33,646 bases of DNA from Planctomycetota bacterium (GCA_016873165.1 VGXV01000035.1:1-33646); one strand, 5' to 3'; shown: positions 7,319 through 15,510, counted from the first letter of the stretch. Notes: generated by a model not told the origin, from the sequence alone. Made by a program: numbers and translations.

Positions 7319-9802
7319 TCACAATAATACTTGCTTTATTTTACAGATATAAACGCACGCGGGAATAATAAGAATAAGCGCAGAGAGGGAAATAATCATA
7401 CCAATCACAAAAGACTTCGGTTCGTATACAAATTTAACAACGTGATCTCCCTTTTTAAGGAAGACAGATCGTATTACGTAGTTTGTTTTATATAGTTTGC
7501 TCTGTTTGCCATCTACATATGCATTCCATCCCGGGTAATACGTATCGCCAAGGACAAGATATCCGTCTTCCAACAGAGACGCTCTTATTGTAACGCTGTT
7601 TGGCGTATATTCAAGGATTTCAGGGACAGGCTCGTTTTGTGTATTTTGGTAATTCGAAATCCCGGCAGGTGGCACAGGTTCTTCCACAATAATATATTCC
7701 TTTGGCTGAAATTCATCGCCGGCAAGCTCCTTAAATATTGCATCCCTGCCGTGGAGTTCTTTCACCTTATGGACAATAAAAGCTCGTGGCAGTGCTCGTG
7801 TATTCTCAAAAATAGCATATTTTGCATCATTACATAATAATGTAAAGTCCGGATGATTTATTCTTATGTTTGCGGGAAGAAGTAAATAGCGTACATTAAG
7901 AAGATTTGTCAATTTGGATATTTGAGAAACTTCCATTACGATATTCGGTTGTTCAATGGGTTTGCCGCTGAGGAGATTAACAAACTCGCTGTATTCCTTT
8001 ATCACGTTGGCATCGTATCCCCCTATATTTGCAATATTATGAGCCATACCCTGGTTCAACTCAAAATGACCGATCGTAGTTATACGGGAAGGGGCCGGAT
8101 CCTTCTTCAAAATATCCGTCACTTCTTTATTCCAGAAACACTCTTTGAGGTCAAACGTAACAATATAACGGTTTCCAAACATCCACAAATCTCCGAATAG
8201 CAATGCAATCGTAAGAGCAATAAGCGCCTTTTTATTGAATCGTCCGTTTATCCATAATCCAATAATAATGAGACTGAGTATTGCCAATAGTATGACTTTC
8301 ATCGCACTCTTCCTTGCTACGGCAAAGGTCGTTTGCAGAAAATCGGCGTTATTCAGATCCGGCAGCGTTGTGTAACGGTCACCCCAAGAGTAAATTTTGT
8401 GAATAATCGCATGCCACGCGCCAAATCCCGCATTGAATAAAAAGAATATGAGAAAAAACATGCTTATTGCGGCAACGATGCCAATAGCAATTATAAGGAG
8501 GGATTTTGTCTTCTTTTTCATGAGAAAAATATTTTGTAAATATTCCATCCCAAACCCGGCAAGCACGGAGAGAGAAAAGGCAACGATGAATATAAATTTG
8601 GAATTTCCCCGAAACATATTAAAACCGGGAACAACAGTATAGAGTATTTTGAATACCGGGGTAAATTTGCCCAAGGCAAGAATTGTTGTTATTAATGCAA
8701 TGATTAAAAAAAGTTTGGTATGTTTAGTTTTAAAATTAAATGCGGCAATACCGCACAGCATCAGTGAAGGAATTCCCAGATATAACGACATTTCCCAAAG
8801 ATAACAGCGCCCCCAGTACGGGGCATTGAACAAATCGCCAAAGAAGTCGGGGAGAAAGAGGGTGACAAAATTTTCAGGCAAAAAAGAAAATTGTCCCACC
8901 CATTCATACGTAAGCGTCTGCCTGGTTGAATGTTTTACCATCTCGTAAGCAGGAAGCAACTGTACGGAAGAGAGAAGGACGCCCACCGAGTAAATAATAC
9001 ATATTCCGGCAGCAAAAACCCCGGCCTGTTTCCAGTTCCTGTGATCGATAATCTCCTGGATAATACGCAAGAGAAAATACAGTGATACTGCTATTGCCGT
9101 ATAAAAGAAATATTGCGGATGGCCTGCCAATATATTACAGGCAACAACAACTCCCCCGATAAATGCATACAAAAGACTTCTGGTTCGAAGAAAAAGTTCC
9201 GAAAACAGGAGGATAAGCGGCAGCCATATCATGGTGCACAGGTTGGGCAGGTGTCCGGGATAGATGTGAAATATCTGCGGGGCGCAAAACATGAATATAA
9301 TGGCCGAAATCATGCAGCTCGCCCGGGAAAGCCCATCCGTATAAAATTTTGGATTTTGGATTTTGGATTTTGGATTTAACTTTAAAAATCTAAGATAGAG
9401 ATAGGTAAACACTCCCGATAAAAACACGTGCAGGATAATGCTGTAATTAATCGCAACATGAATAGGAAATATGAGAAAAACCAGATTCAGCGGATAAAAC
9501 AGAGCGGACTGTATTCCTCCGACAAAGGGCGATCCGCCGTAAATATACGGATTCCACAGGGGCAATGTGCCCTTTGCCATCGTATTAAAACCAAAATATC
9601 TCCAGTAAAAGAGTTGGTGGCGGGTATCGGTATTCTGATCACTCAGTATGCTGGTATCAAACGGGATAACAACCTTGTGAAAATATGCCAGCGTGAGGAG
9701 AAACAAGGTAAGGATGGCATACCAGTCGTATTTTGACCAGGCTTCAGATGGGTTAGTAATTAAAATTGAAGCTGAATAATTGATGTGGTTCTTGTTTCGC
9801 AT
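7319..9802 (-). CDS. YfhO-family multi-spanning membrane protein
   Basis: The 827-residue protein has about a dozen hydrophobic helices through residue 560, then a large soluble domain and a final membrane helix. The C-terminal signature GYLVLGDTYYPGWNAYVDG ... TNYVIRSVFLKKGDHVVKFVYEP is characteristic of YfhO (PF09586) proteins, which are GT-C-like and linked in some bacteria to glycosylation of lipoteichoic acid or other surface polymers. The early loop with several acidic residues (DTSILSDQNTD) is where a GT-C catalytic acid would be expected. A four-copy 7-bp repeat lies in the coding sequence around residues 145-152 (LNPKSKIQNPKF). ATG 9802 is followed directly by hydrophilic residues before the first helix; the ribosome site is weak. 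Confidence 0.85.
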   Translation of the reverse strand: MRNKNHINYSASILITNPSEAWSKYDWYAILTLFLLTLAYFHKVVIPFDTSILSDQNTDTRHQLFYWRYFGFNTMAKGTLPLWNPYIYGGSPFVGGIQSALFYPLNLVFLIFPIHVAINYSIILHVFLSGVFTYLYLRFLKLNPKSKIQNPKFYTDGLSRASCMISAIIFMFCAPQIFHIYPGHLPNLCTMIWLPLILLFSELFLRTRSLLYAFIGGVVVACNILAGHPQYFFYTAIAVSLYFLLRIIQEIIDHRNWKQAGVFAAGICIIYSVGVLLSSVQLLPAYEMVKHSTRQTLTYEWVGQFSFLPENFVTLFLPDFFGDLFNAPYWGRCYLWEMSLYLGIPSLMLCGIAAFNFKTKHTKLFLIIALITTILALGKFTPVFKILYTVVPGFNMFRGNSKFIFIVAFSLSVLAGFGMEYLQNIFLMKKKTKSLLIIAIGIVAAISMFFLIFFLFNAGFGAWHAIIHKIYSWGDRYTTLPDLNNADFLQTTFAVARKSAMKVILLAILSLIIIGLWINGRFNKKALIALTIALLFGDLWMFGNRYIVTFDLKECFWNKEVTDILKKDPAPSRITTIGHFELNQGMAHNIANIGGYDANVIKEYSEFVNLLSGKPIEQPNIVMEVSQISKLTNLLNVRYLLLPANIRINHPDFTLLCNDAKYAIFENTRALPRAFIVHKVKELHGRDAIFKELAGDEFQPKEYIIVEEPVPPAGISNYQNTQNEPVPEILEYTPNSVTIRASLLEDGYLVLGDTYYPGWNAYVDGKQSKLYKTNYVIRSVFLKKGDHVVKFVYEPKSFVIGMIISLSALILIIPACVYICKIKQVLL
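9347..9374. repeat. 7-bp microsatellite (TTTTGGA)x4 inside the YfhO gene
   Basis: Four exact head-to-tail copies of TTTTGGA lie in frame in the leftward YfhO gene and encode the NPKSKIQNPK segment. Since 7 is not a multiple of 3, gain or loss of one unit would shift the frame, while three units are neutral. Confidence 0.9.
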
Positions 9803-10256
9803 TTATTTCTTCTTTAAAACCTTCGCGATTTTCTTTGGATATTTACGGCAATCCAAAATTCTCCATACCGTTACAATCTTGTTGTTTTCTATTTTATAAT
9901 ATATGGCATAAGGAAAACGACTGGAAAGTAATCTATGATATCCGTAAATCTTTCTATGAATTCCTCCGAAAAGTGCTAAAGAATCTATAGTCAAACAAAT
10001 CTGATTTTCGAAACATCAAATAGGTTTAATATAACCCGTCGACTCCGCTCAGGGTGATAGAGGCGTCTTGCTGAGCGGAGTCGAAGCATAAAAATGTTAA
10101 TGCCAATATAAATATTCGAAAACCAGATTTGTTTGACTATATATCAGAAAATAGTGTATCAAAGAAATAATCTCCTAACCCCTCGCCTTGTTTCTCATAA
10201 AATATTCGGCCTTCTTCTAAATCTTTTACAGCAGAAATCAGGATTTTAATCTTCAT
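9803..10256 (-). pseudogene. ParE/RelE-family toxin split by a MITE
   Basis: The first 39 codons run from ATG 10256 (MKIKILISAVKDLEEGRIFY ... FFDTLFSDI) to 10140, where a TAG from the inserted element ends the frame. The last 60 codons resume at 9985 (DSLALFGGIHRKIYGY ... RFPYAIYYKIE ... VWRILDCRKYP). Removing the 152-bp element plus one TA gives a seamless 99-residue ParE-type protein, the usual size. Its start overlaps the antitoxin stop (ATGA), as expected for a coupled pair. As it stands no full toxin can be made; the 3' part could only be started from a TTG near 9994. Confidence 0.9.
9988..10139. mobile_element. 152-bp MITE with 25-bp terminal inverted repeats and TA duplication
   Basis: The left end (9988-10012) begins TAGTCAAACAAATCTG and ends TTTTCGAA. 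The right end (10115-10139) is its reverse complement with one mismatch in 25. The element is flanked by TA (9986-9987 and 10140-10141), and excision with one TA restores an intact ParE frame. Inside is a palindrome TCGACTCCGCTCAG (10039-10052) / CTGAGCGGAGTCGA (10071-10084). There is no coding capacity. A TA duplication suggests mobilisation by an IS630/Tc1-type transposase, and an IS630-type end is present at the right edge of the window, though I see no clear end similarity. Confidence 0.9.
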
Positions 10257-10471
10257 TCAAAGTTCTTTCTAAGATTTTTTTTAGCAATATCCCAATCCAC
10301 AACTTCTTCAATACCACTATTCATTCTCTTTTCAGTTTCCTTAAGGGCATCTTCATGCCAGGCAGGTGAATCATACTTTTCTTCTTCACCACTTAAATCT
10401 TTCCAAAGAGCTTCCATGACTTTTAGTTTCTCGATATGAGATAACCGTTTAATTTCCTGTAATATTTCCAT
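10253..10471 (-). CDS. Addiction-module antitoxin (PF09720-like), partner of the split ParE
   Basis: The 72-residue acidic helical protein has the family pattern: an N-terminal helical segment (IKRLSHIEKLKVMEALWKDL) followed by SPAWHEDALKETEKRMNSG, and a C-terminal WDIAKKNLRK tail. It matches the 'putative addiction module component' family usually paired with ParE/RelE toxins. Its TGA overlaps the toxin ATG by four bases. With the toxin interrupted it is now effectively an orphan. The start is preceded by AAGGATTAAAGAG. Confidence 0.85.
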   Translation of the reverse strand: MEILQEIKRLSHIEKLKVMEALWKDLSGEEEKYDSPAWHEDALKETEKRMNSGIEEVVDWDIAKKNLRKNFE

Positions 10472-10820
10472 CTCTTTAATCCTTTCGTTTATTTTTCGGG
10501 GGAAATAGGGACTATTTCATATCTTGTAGACTTTGCTATTAAACAGTCACAGTCCCTGTTTTGTCCAAAAACAGTAGTTCCAAACTATATTTGCCATACT
10601 ACCAATTTGTAAAATTTCACAATATTGTATCACAAGCATCTTGCTTGTGCTATTGAACACTCAAGCTGGAAGCTTGAGTTACTATTATTCCCTGCTAATT
10701 GTTTTTTTTACAAAAATCGGAAATACTCCCGTCCTAAGATGTAAAATTGCGGAAATTCGGGTATTGATTTATAAAGGATTATGAGAGAGATATTTTCGGA
10801 AAAAGCAATTCTCTGACAAT
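10472..10820. other. Gene-free spacer with twin palindromes
   Basis: No convincing gene is seen. It has two adjacent perfect hairpins, CACAAGCA-TCT-TGCTTGTG (10631-10649) and ACTCAAGCT-GGA-AGCTTGAGT (10659-10679), spaced by 9 bp like a BIME. Upstream is an AAACAGTCACAGTCCCTGT stretch (10538-10556) that resembles the GGTCGCTGT-type motif found elsewhere in the window. Confidence 0.6.
10631..10679. repeat. Twin-hairpin (BIME-like) repeat
   Basis: An 8-bp stem with TCT loop and a 9-bp stem with GGA loop lie 9 bp apart. They are not followed by a T-run, so a terminator role is unlikely; a REP-type interspersed repeat fits better. Confidence 0.6.
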
Positions 10821-11000
10821 CTATCTCGGTGTAACCCCACCCATATGTTCATCCGACTCTATATTCTTTCCTTGCTTAAATATTGATCCGTATTTTTCTT
10901 CTATTGAAACAAACGAGAATATAACCCACCCAATTACGAAAATTGATATTATTGCCAATAAAATTAAGGCGACACCATACCTAATTTTGATTTGTAGAAT
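10821..11000 (-). pseudogene. Fragment of a small one-helix membrane protein
   Basis: A leftward frame ends at TAG 10821-10823 and reads GVALILLAIISIFVIGWVIFS, a clear transmembrane helix, followed by a polar tail EEKYGSIFKQGKNIESDEHMGG. No in-frame ATG or good start lies upstream of the helix; the frame runs into a repeat-like sequence (10998-11021). It is either a gene truncated at its 5' end by the repeat or a chance frame. I do not recognise a family. Confidence 0.3.
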
Positions 11001-11021
11001 TAAATATGGTGTCCCCGGAAT
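10998..11021. repeat. Dispersed 24-bp motif, copy 1
   Basis: AATTAAATATGGTGTCCCCG... aligns without gaps to 11664-11687 (AATTAAGTATGGCGTCCTCT...), with differences at four of 24 positions. It probably marks the ends of old mobile or RAYT-type repeats at this hot spot. Confidence 0.5.
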
Positions 11022-11050
11022 TACCCCTTTGCCAGAGATACCCGAAGCGT

Positions 11051-11137
11051 TTATGCTATTGACTCTTTTGCCAATAGATCAGGCTTGACCCCCTGCCCCG
11101 TTCCTGCTTGCGCTGGCTTTAGAAAGCGAATTTTCAT
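11051..11137 (-). pseudogene. Truncated second ParE/RelE-type toxin
   Basis: ATG 11137 overlaps the stop of the upstream antitoxin (ATGA) and starts MKIRFLKPAQA, the usual N-terminus of this toxin class. After about ten residues the sequence changes to an unrelated stretch (GTGQGVKPDLLAKESIA) ending at TAA 11051-11053. The rest of the toxin is missing, apparently replaced by repeat-derived sequence. Only the coupling and N-terminal motif support the call. Confidence 0.6.
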
Positions 11138-11355
11138 CTGGCCCTGTGTTTGCTCATCACATTTTCATAAGAAACTGTCTCTAATTTGCCTGCCTTGTAC
11201 GCCTGCCAGCGATTCCTTGCTTCTTCAGCCCAGATACGGTCGATTTCCGGGTCTGGTCTGTCAAGCTGCGTTAGGATTGAATCGACAAGTTTAAGCTTCT
11301 CGGTATCCGGCAAAGACCTTATTTTTGCCTCAAGCTCTTCGTTAATCGCTGCCAT
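11134..11355 (-). CDS. Addiction-module antitoxin (PF09720-like), orphaned
   Basis: The 73-residue acidic protein follows the same family pattern as 10253-10471: LEAKIRSLPDTEKLKLVDSILTQL, then DRIWAEEARNRWQAYKAGKLETVSYENV. Proteins ending in this style (AYKAGKLE..SYEEVM) pair with ParE toxins. AGGAG at a good distance supports ATG 11355. Its toxin is reduced to about ten codons (11051-11137), so this is an antitoxin that has outlived its toxin. Confidence 0.85.
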   Translation of the reverse strand: MAAINEELEAKIRSLPDTEKLKLVDSILTQLDRPDPEIDRIWAEEARNRWQAYKAGKLETVSYENVMSKHRAR

Positions 11356-11890
11356 ACTCTTTCTCCTTTCTTATACCTTTTATTACAAACTTATTTGGGG
11401 ATTGTAAAATAATAAACTTTATAACTTGTATATCAAGAGGAATGAAATCAAATCTTTATCAATTACATATTTGTCAATGGTAAAGATTCGACTCCTTCGC
11501 GCTCTCCTAAGTTAAGCTGCCTGCCAGAATAGTTCCCCTTAGAAAAGGGGGATAAAGGGGGTTGTTTTCGATCAAATAATCCTTAACTTAATGACATTGG
11601 ATTGCAAATCTGAACCCGCCCAGGTGTCTGAAGGGGTCACGAAATGAGAATGAAAAATTTCCAAATTAAGTATGGCGTCCTCTGAATCAACCGATTATCA
11701 ACAATATAATCACTAATCAAGGTGTGCCCCAAGCAGTCTAGCAGTGCCCCTATAATACAAACCTTGAAATTCCTCAAAATAAAACATAGGATAATGCACA
11801 GGAAGATCAAATACAATTGCAAAATAGTGCCTTTTTTAAAGATAAAAGTATACCATTTTAATAGTATTTTTCAAAAAATGAAAATTTGAG
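11356..11890. other. Gene-free, repeat-rich spacer
   Basis: No convincing gene. Visible items are CCCCTTAGAAAAGGGGG (11526-11542), an AATCTGAACCCGCC stretch near 11605-11618 also found inside the 199-bp MITE at 29089-29102, and the second copy of the 24-bp dispersed motif (11664-11687). A 61-codon frame at 11637-11822 runs through these repeats and looks spurious. Confidence 0.55.
11664..11687. repeat. Dispersed 24-bp motif, copy 2
   Basis: Aligns ungapped with 10998-11021, sharing AATTAA-TATGG-GTCC with four mismatches over 24 bp, same orientation. Confidence 0.5.
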
Positions 11891-11901
11891 AAAAAAGTCC
11901 A

Positions 11902-11930
11902 TTGACAAGAAAAAAGAGTAGTATTACATT
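11902..11930 (+). promoter_or_regulatory. Probable sigma70-type promoter for the XRE regulator
   Basis: TTGACA (11902-11907), a 17-bp A/T-rich spacer and TACATT (11925-11930) lie about 75 bp upstream of the regulator start. The -35 is perfect; the -10 is moderate. Confidence 0.45.
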
Positions 11931-12006
11931 AAACAACTAAAATTGATGTGTACAAACATGCTTTCATTAAATCCATTACCACAATAATCAGGTTATAAAA
12001 TTGCGA

Positions 12007-12738
12007 ATGATTTCCGGAAAAGAATTTAAAAAGAGATTTTTACATTACGTAGGAAAACACCCTTATGCCTGGGCAGAAAGGAATGGCATCAGCAAAGGGG
12101 TAATAATAAAGATCAATAAAGAAAAATTTCCGGATGTCGATAATTTAGTAAAAATATCAAATATATTGAATGTGAGCATCGACCATCTGCTGGCAGATGG
12201 CGAACATACAGGAAAAGAGAAAAAACCATCCGTTTCTGAAAAATCGGAGATTAATCTGCCTACAGAGGCGAATGATCCGGAATCAGGGGTATACGTAAAA
12301 AAACTCCTGAATATCCTTCAATGCAACCATGAAGGTTTTCGGAATAATATCAGATCATTTGTTGATGTACTGTATAACCTGTGGATCATTTCTCAGCAAC
12401 AGACAAATAACCTTACACGCAAACGAAATGAAGAAGACAGATCGCTAAGGGAAATTGTTGATTTACTGAAAAACCATCCTTGTCATAAAGAAGCGACATT
12501 GACATACATTCAGCAATTAATAAAACATCAGGAAGTTTTGAAACGGATAGAAAAATATAAAGCAAATTATGAAACAAAATCGAAGAAAAATACTTCGGAA
12601 AATGATCAGATGGATAAATTGCTGGGAGAAATTGCAAGTAAGGAAAACGCGGGCGTCCTGCTTGACATATTTGAGGATATCGTAAAAAAGAGCGGAACTC
12701 CATCCCCGTCACAAAAAAAAATTCCTGGTAAAGATTGA
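12007..12738 (+). CDS. XRE/CI-type helix-turn-helix protein with a long helical tail
   Basis: About 243 residues. Residues 1-65 form a Cro/CI-like domain: KEFKKRFLHYVG, then AWAERNGISKGVIIKINKEKFPDVDNLVKISNILNVSIDHLLADG, with the typical closing 'NVSIDHLL'. The remaining ~175 residues are charged and helical with no recognised domain (possible dimerisation or effector region). ATG 12007 is chosen over TTG 12001; neither has a clear ribosome site. It stands alone downstream of a probable promoter. The gene may be autoregulated or a phage-derived regulator, but no phage genes are nearby. Confidence 0.75.
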   Translation: MISGKEFKKRFLHYVGKHPYAWAERNGISKGVIIKINKEKFPDVDNLVKISNILNVSIDHLLADGEHTGKEKKPSVSEKSEINLPTEANDPESGVYVKKLLNILQCNHEGFRNNIRSFVDVLYNLWIISQQQTNNLTRKRNEEDRSLREIVDLLKNHPCHKEATLTYIQQLIKHQEVLKRIEKYKANYETKSKKNTSENDQMDKLLGEIASKENAGVLLDIFEDIVKKSGTPSPSQKKIPGKD

Positions 12739-12791
12739 ATAAAAAAATCGCAGCGGGTTCAGTAGCAACTGCAAAGCTGAAAGGCGGTTCA

Positions 12792-12805
12792 AAAACGGTC
12801 GCTGT
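12792..12805 (+). repeat. Recurring motif AAAACGGTCGCTGT, copy 1
   Basis: Located 54 bp after the XRE gene. The same string occurs at 14121-14134, and relatives at 15489-15502 and 22054-22064, each time close to the 3' end of a gene. Copies carry a GCA/GC-rich stretch 20-30 bp upstream. Confidence 0.6.
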
Positions 12806-12894
12806 TGTCCCTGTTTTCATTGATTATAGACTTTGATTTATGGTAATATTCCGACAGTTTGTAGAATAGCAATAAAAATAAATGGAGAGTAAAA

Positions 12895-13158
12895 ATGAGT
12901 GCCAATAAAAATGAGTTTGTTATTACAAAAGAAGCGTTGCTTGAAAAAGCAAAAAGTCTTGCAAAGCCAATTGACTTTGATGAACTTATAGCACAAGGAA
13001 TTTTAGAAAAAAAAGGAAAGAAATATAAAATATTATTAATGGGAAAGTTACCACAACATGCCAAAGACAAAATTATTGAACTCAGTAACGATGGTACTGT
13101 TAAATTTTCAAAAGCAACTAAATCTGCTGAAAAGCTTGTAAAAAAATTATCCAAATAA
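12895..13158 (+). CDS. Small hypothetical protein
   Basis: The 87-residue basic protein is not recognised. GGAGAG five bases upstream strongly supports ATG 12895. It is predicted to be soluble: an N-terminal helix (KEALLEKAKSLAKPIDFDELIAQGIL), a short strand segment (KKGKKYKILLMGKLP) and a lysine-rich helical C-terminus. The layout suggests a small DNA- or RNA-binding protein, but that is only an impression. It is monocistronic. Confidence 0.65.
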   Translation: MSANKNEFVITKEALLEKAKSLAKPIDFDELIAQGILEKKGKKYKILLMGKLPQHAKDKIIELSNDGTVKFSKATKSAEKLVKKLSK

Positions 13159-13500
13159 AATTACTGGTAAGGCATAACAAATCATTTCAGCAGACTGCTT
13201 GCATAATCGGTTGAAATCAAACATTATGGATAGTAGAGACCATTTTTTAACCCACCCACACCCATATTTCTATTTTTAACTTGAACCAAGATGATTATTT
13301 ACCATTCATTTTGCATAAGCCAAGTATGTTGGGTTGAGTGAAACGAAACCCAAGTATTTCTCAAGTGTTTCGAATGGTTATCGTTGGATTTCACTTTCGT
13401 TCTACCCAACCTACAATACTATTTTTTTTGCACAAAAAAGTCATTCCGAATGGAACGAAGCAGAATGAAGAATCTAACTTGATACTTAGATATACAAAAA
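13159..13500. other. Gene-free spacer with an imperfect long hairpin
   Basis: No gene seen. A hairpin-forming repeat occupies about 13320-13416, and a relic reading CATTCCGAATGGAACGAAGC lies at 13442-13461. Confidence 0.55.
13320..13416. repeat. GTTGGGTT...AACCCAA palindromic repeat, copy 1
   Basis: The left arm contains the short hairpin TTGGGTT (13329-13335) / AACCCAA (13347-13353) around GAGTGAAACGA. The far arm (TTTCACTTTCGTTCTACCCAACC) is its imperfect reverse complement, so the whole forms a long hairpin. A single arm recurs at 15440-15466. Confidence 0.65.
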
Positions 13501-13516
13501 TAACAGGAGGCTGATT

Positions 13517-13735
13517 ATGACAAAACTTCTTGAAAAAGCCTTTGAAGAGGCATCAAAGTTGTCAGAATTGGAGCAAGATGTTCTCGCCCGATGGTTGATT
13601 GATGAAATCATATCCGAAAGAAAATGGGAAAAGGCATTTGCTGGATCGGAAGATGTATTAGATAAATTGGCAGATGAAGCTCTTACCGAGCACGCACACG
13701 GCAAGACAAAACCATTGGATATTAAACGGCTGTGA
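13517..13735 (+). CDS. Antitoxin of a type II toxin-antitoxin pair
   Basis: The 72-residue acidic protein begins MTKLLEKAFEEASKLSELEQDVLARWLIDEI, a helical pattern common to small antitoxins found upstream of RelE/HigB-like toxins. A strong AGGAGG precedes ATG 13517. Its stop overlaps the GTG start of the downstream toxin by four bases. Unlike the two ParE loci upstream, this pair looks intact. Confidence 0.8.
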   Translation: MTKLLEKAFEEASKLSELEQDVLARWLIDEIISERKWEKAFAGSEDVLDKLADEALTEHAHGKTKPLDIKRL

Positions 13736-14010
13736 AATCACATACAACAGAGCGTTTTCGTAAATTATTGGCTGATTTACCCAATGAAATCCGAAAGCAG
13801 GCACGAGAAGCTTATGTACAGTTTAAAAAAGATCCTTATCTTCCGGGGCTTCACTTCAAACGGATACATTCAAAACGGCCGATTTATGCCGTTCGCATCT
13901 CAAAAGATTATCGCGCTTTGGGAATACTTCAAAATAGCAAAATAATCTGGTTTTGGATTGGTTCGCATTCGGATTATGACAAGATATTGAAACAACTAAG
14001 GCACGGCTGA
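13732..14010 (+). CDS. RelE/ParE-superfamily toxin
   Basis: The 92-residue basic protein starts at GTG 13732 inside the antitoxin stop. It carries RelE-fold features: a helical N-terminal half (FRKLLADLPNEIRKQAREAYVQFKKDPYLPGLHFKRI) and strands IYAVRISKDYRALGIL and IIWFWIGSHSDYDKIL. The 'GLHFKRI ... YAVRI..DYRALG' wording is that of toxins that cut mRNA on the ribosome or act on gyrase; which of the two cannot be decided. The C-terminal 'GSHSDYDKIL' is typical. Confidence 0.85.
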   Translation: MKSHTTERFRKLLADLPNEIRKQAREAYVQFKKDPYLPGLHFKRIHSKRPIYAVRISKDYRALGILQNSKIIWFWIGSHSDYDKILKQLRHG

Positions 14011-14120
14011 CAATGTCCAGGATCGTTGGCATAGGAGAGCCCATAATCCCTTGCAATACTAATAAAGATTGAATTGCGTAAGGATTTTAGTTGCAAATAG
14101 AGGCTTACAGAACAGCTTGA

Positions 14121-14134
14121 AAAACGGTCGCTGT
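14121..14134 (+). repeat. Recurring motif AAAACGGTCGCTGT, copy 2
   Basis: Lies in the short convergent gap between the toxin and the AI-2E transporter gene. ACAGC 8-13 bp before it can pair with its GCTGT end to form a weak hairpin. Confidence 0.6.
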
Positions 14135-14172
14135 CTCTATACTTATTTGAAATTCCTAACGTTACATTAGAA

Positions 14173-15222
14173 CTACCATCTCTTTTCACGGTAGATCGCA
14201 ATCAGCGCGAAGAAAAGCGAGAGCAGTACCGGCGCTAAGAAAATTCCCATCAGTCCGAAAAGTGTGATCCCTCCTAAAATTCCAAAAAAGAGCAGAAAGT
14301 AGGGAAGATGTGTCTTTTTTCCGATCAGTGCCGGTTTGATGAAGTTATCAATCAGGCAGATGACAAAAAATCCGAGGACGGCTAGAATACCTGCTCTCAT
14401 ATATTGATGCGTGACAGCCAGATAAATCACTAGCGGCAGCCAAACGGCGGTGGTGCCGACCATGGGAATCATCGAGGTAATAAAGGTGAGCATCGCAAAA
14501 AATAACGGGAGCGGCAGGCCGATCGCCCAGTAAATAATGCCTGCCACCGTAGCTTGCGCGAGGCTGGTCAGGAGCTGGCCGCGGATGACCGCCGAGAAGG
14601 TCTCGCTGATTCTTTGAAAAACGAGGCATTTGTGTTTTTCTTCCAGCGGTGTAATTTCATAGATGAAACAGTAAATAGCATTGCCATCCTTTAGAAAAAC
14701 AAAAACAAGAAAGAACATCATCAGGATATTCAAAATCACAAAAAACACATTCTTTGTAATCGTTCCTGCCTGCGCGGCGGTGTAATTGCCGACGGCCCGC
14801 GCTGAAGAGAGCATCCACTCATTCAAATTTTGCTTGAGCGGTTCCCATTGAACCAGGCGATCTTCGATATTTTGCACCACATGGAAGGAACGTACGTGAT
14901 CAATGAGGGCTCCCAAACGTCCTTCGCGGACATAATCTGTCGCGAGCTGATAAAGGTCAATGGCTTGAGTGGACAGATTGACAATTAAATAAATAACTGG
15001 GGGAATCACGAGAAAAAAAATCAAGACCGTCATCAAAAGCGCGGACACAGTCTCGTTTTTCAAAAGCCTGTTCAACTGCGAGTAGACGGGATAAAAAGCA
15101 AAAGCCAGAATGGCAGACCAAAAAATAGCCTTGAAAAAGGGTGAGAAAATATAAATCACCATGCCAACTACAAAAACCAACAGGGCTATAAAGAAATACG
15201 AGATAAATTTATCGCGGGTCAT
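14173..15222 (-). CDS. AI-2E/PerM-family transporter
   Basis: From ATG 15222 the product is 349 residues; the preceding AAGGATACAA supports this start over the upstream in-frame alternative. About eight membrane helices are visible: a pair near the N-terminus, a long amphipathic region (residues 85-140) and a C-terminal bundle with the family signature PLPLFFAMLTFITSMIPMVGTTAVWLPLVIYL and LIDNFIKPALIG. PF01594 members export small molecules (AI-2, lipids or Na+/H+ coupling have been proposed); the substrate here cannot be inferred. It is alone, convergent with the toxin gene. Its coding sequence looks richer in G+C than its neighbours, which may point to transfer. Confidence 0.9.
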   Translation of the reverse strand: MTRDKFISYFFIALLVFVVGMVIYIFSPFFKAIFWSAILAFAFYPVYSQLNRLLKNETVSALLMTVLIFFLVIPPVIYLIVNLSTQAIDLYQLATDYVREGRLGALIDHVRSFHVVQNIEDRLVQWEPLKQNLNEWMLSSARAVGNYTAAQAGTITKNVFFVILNILMMFFLVFVFLKDGNAIYCFIYEITPLEEKHKCLVFQRISETFSAVIRGQLLTSLAQATVAGIIYWAIGLPLPLFFAMLTFITSMIPMVGTTAVWLPLVIYLAVTHQYMRAGILAVLGFFVICLIDNFIKPALIGKKTHLPYFLLFFGILGGITLFGLMGIFLAPVLLSLFFALIAIYREKRW

Positions 15223-15439
15223 TTGTATCCTTAAAAAAGGGGGAGAATTAATACAAAGCAAATTCTACATTTATTTTTCAAAAAAGCTATATTTTAATCA
15301 CGCTTGTCCAGTATTGTCAAAATTAAATCTTCAAATCGAATCTGTCGCGGAAAATGGGAAAATAGGAACAACGACAATACTGTTCGGCACGGAGTTTGAC
15401 GGTTAAATACATTGCTAAAATATTATGATAGCCAAGCAG

Positions 15440-15466
15440 GTTGGGTTGAGTGAAACGAAACCCAAC
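15440..15466. repeat. GTTGGGTT...AACCCAAC palindromic repeat, copy 2
   Basis: GTTGGGTT (15440-15447) and AACCCAAC (15459-15466) pair around GAGTGAAACGA. The sequence GTTGGGTTGAGTGAAACGAA is identical to the copy at 13328. Confidence 0.7.
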
Positions 15467-15488
15467 ATTACAATACTGCAGAGAAGGT

Positions 15489-15502
15489 AAAACAGTCGCT
15501 GT
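15489..15502 (+). repeat. Recurring motif (AAAACAGTCGCTGT), copy 3
   Basis: Differs by one base from copies 1 and 2; located 9 bp beyond the 3' end of the leftward isochorismatase gene. Confidence 0.5.
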
Positions 15503-15510
15503 CCTTATTA

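Noticed and set aside
11637-11822. 61-codon hydrophobic frame
   Set aside because: It overlaps dispersed repeat relics and an A/T-rich stretch; hydrophobicity is expected from composition.
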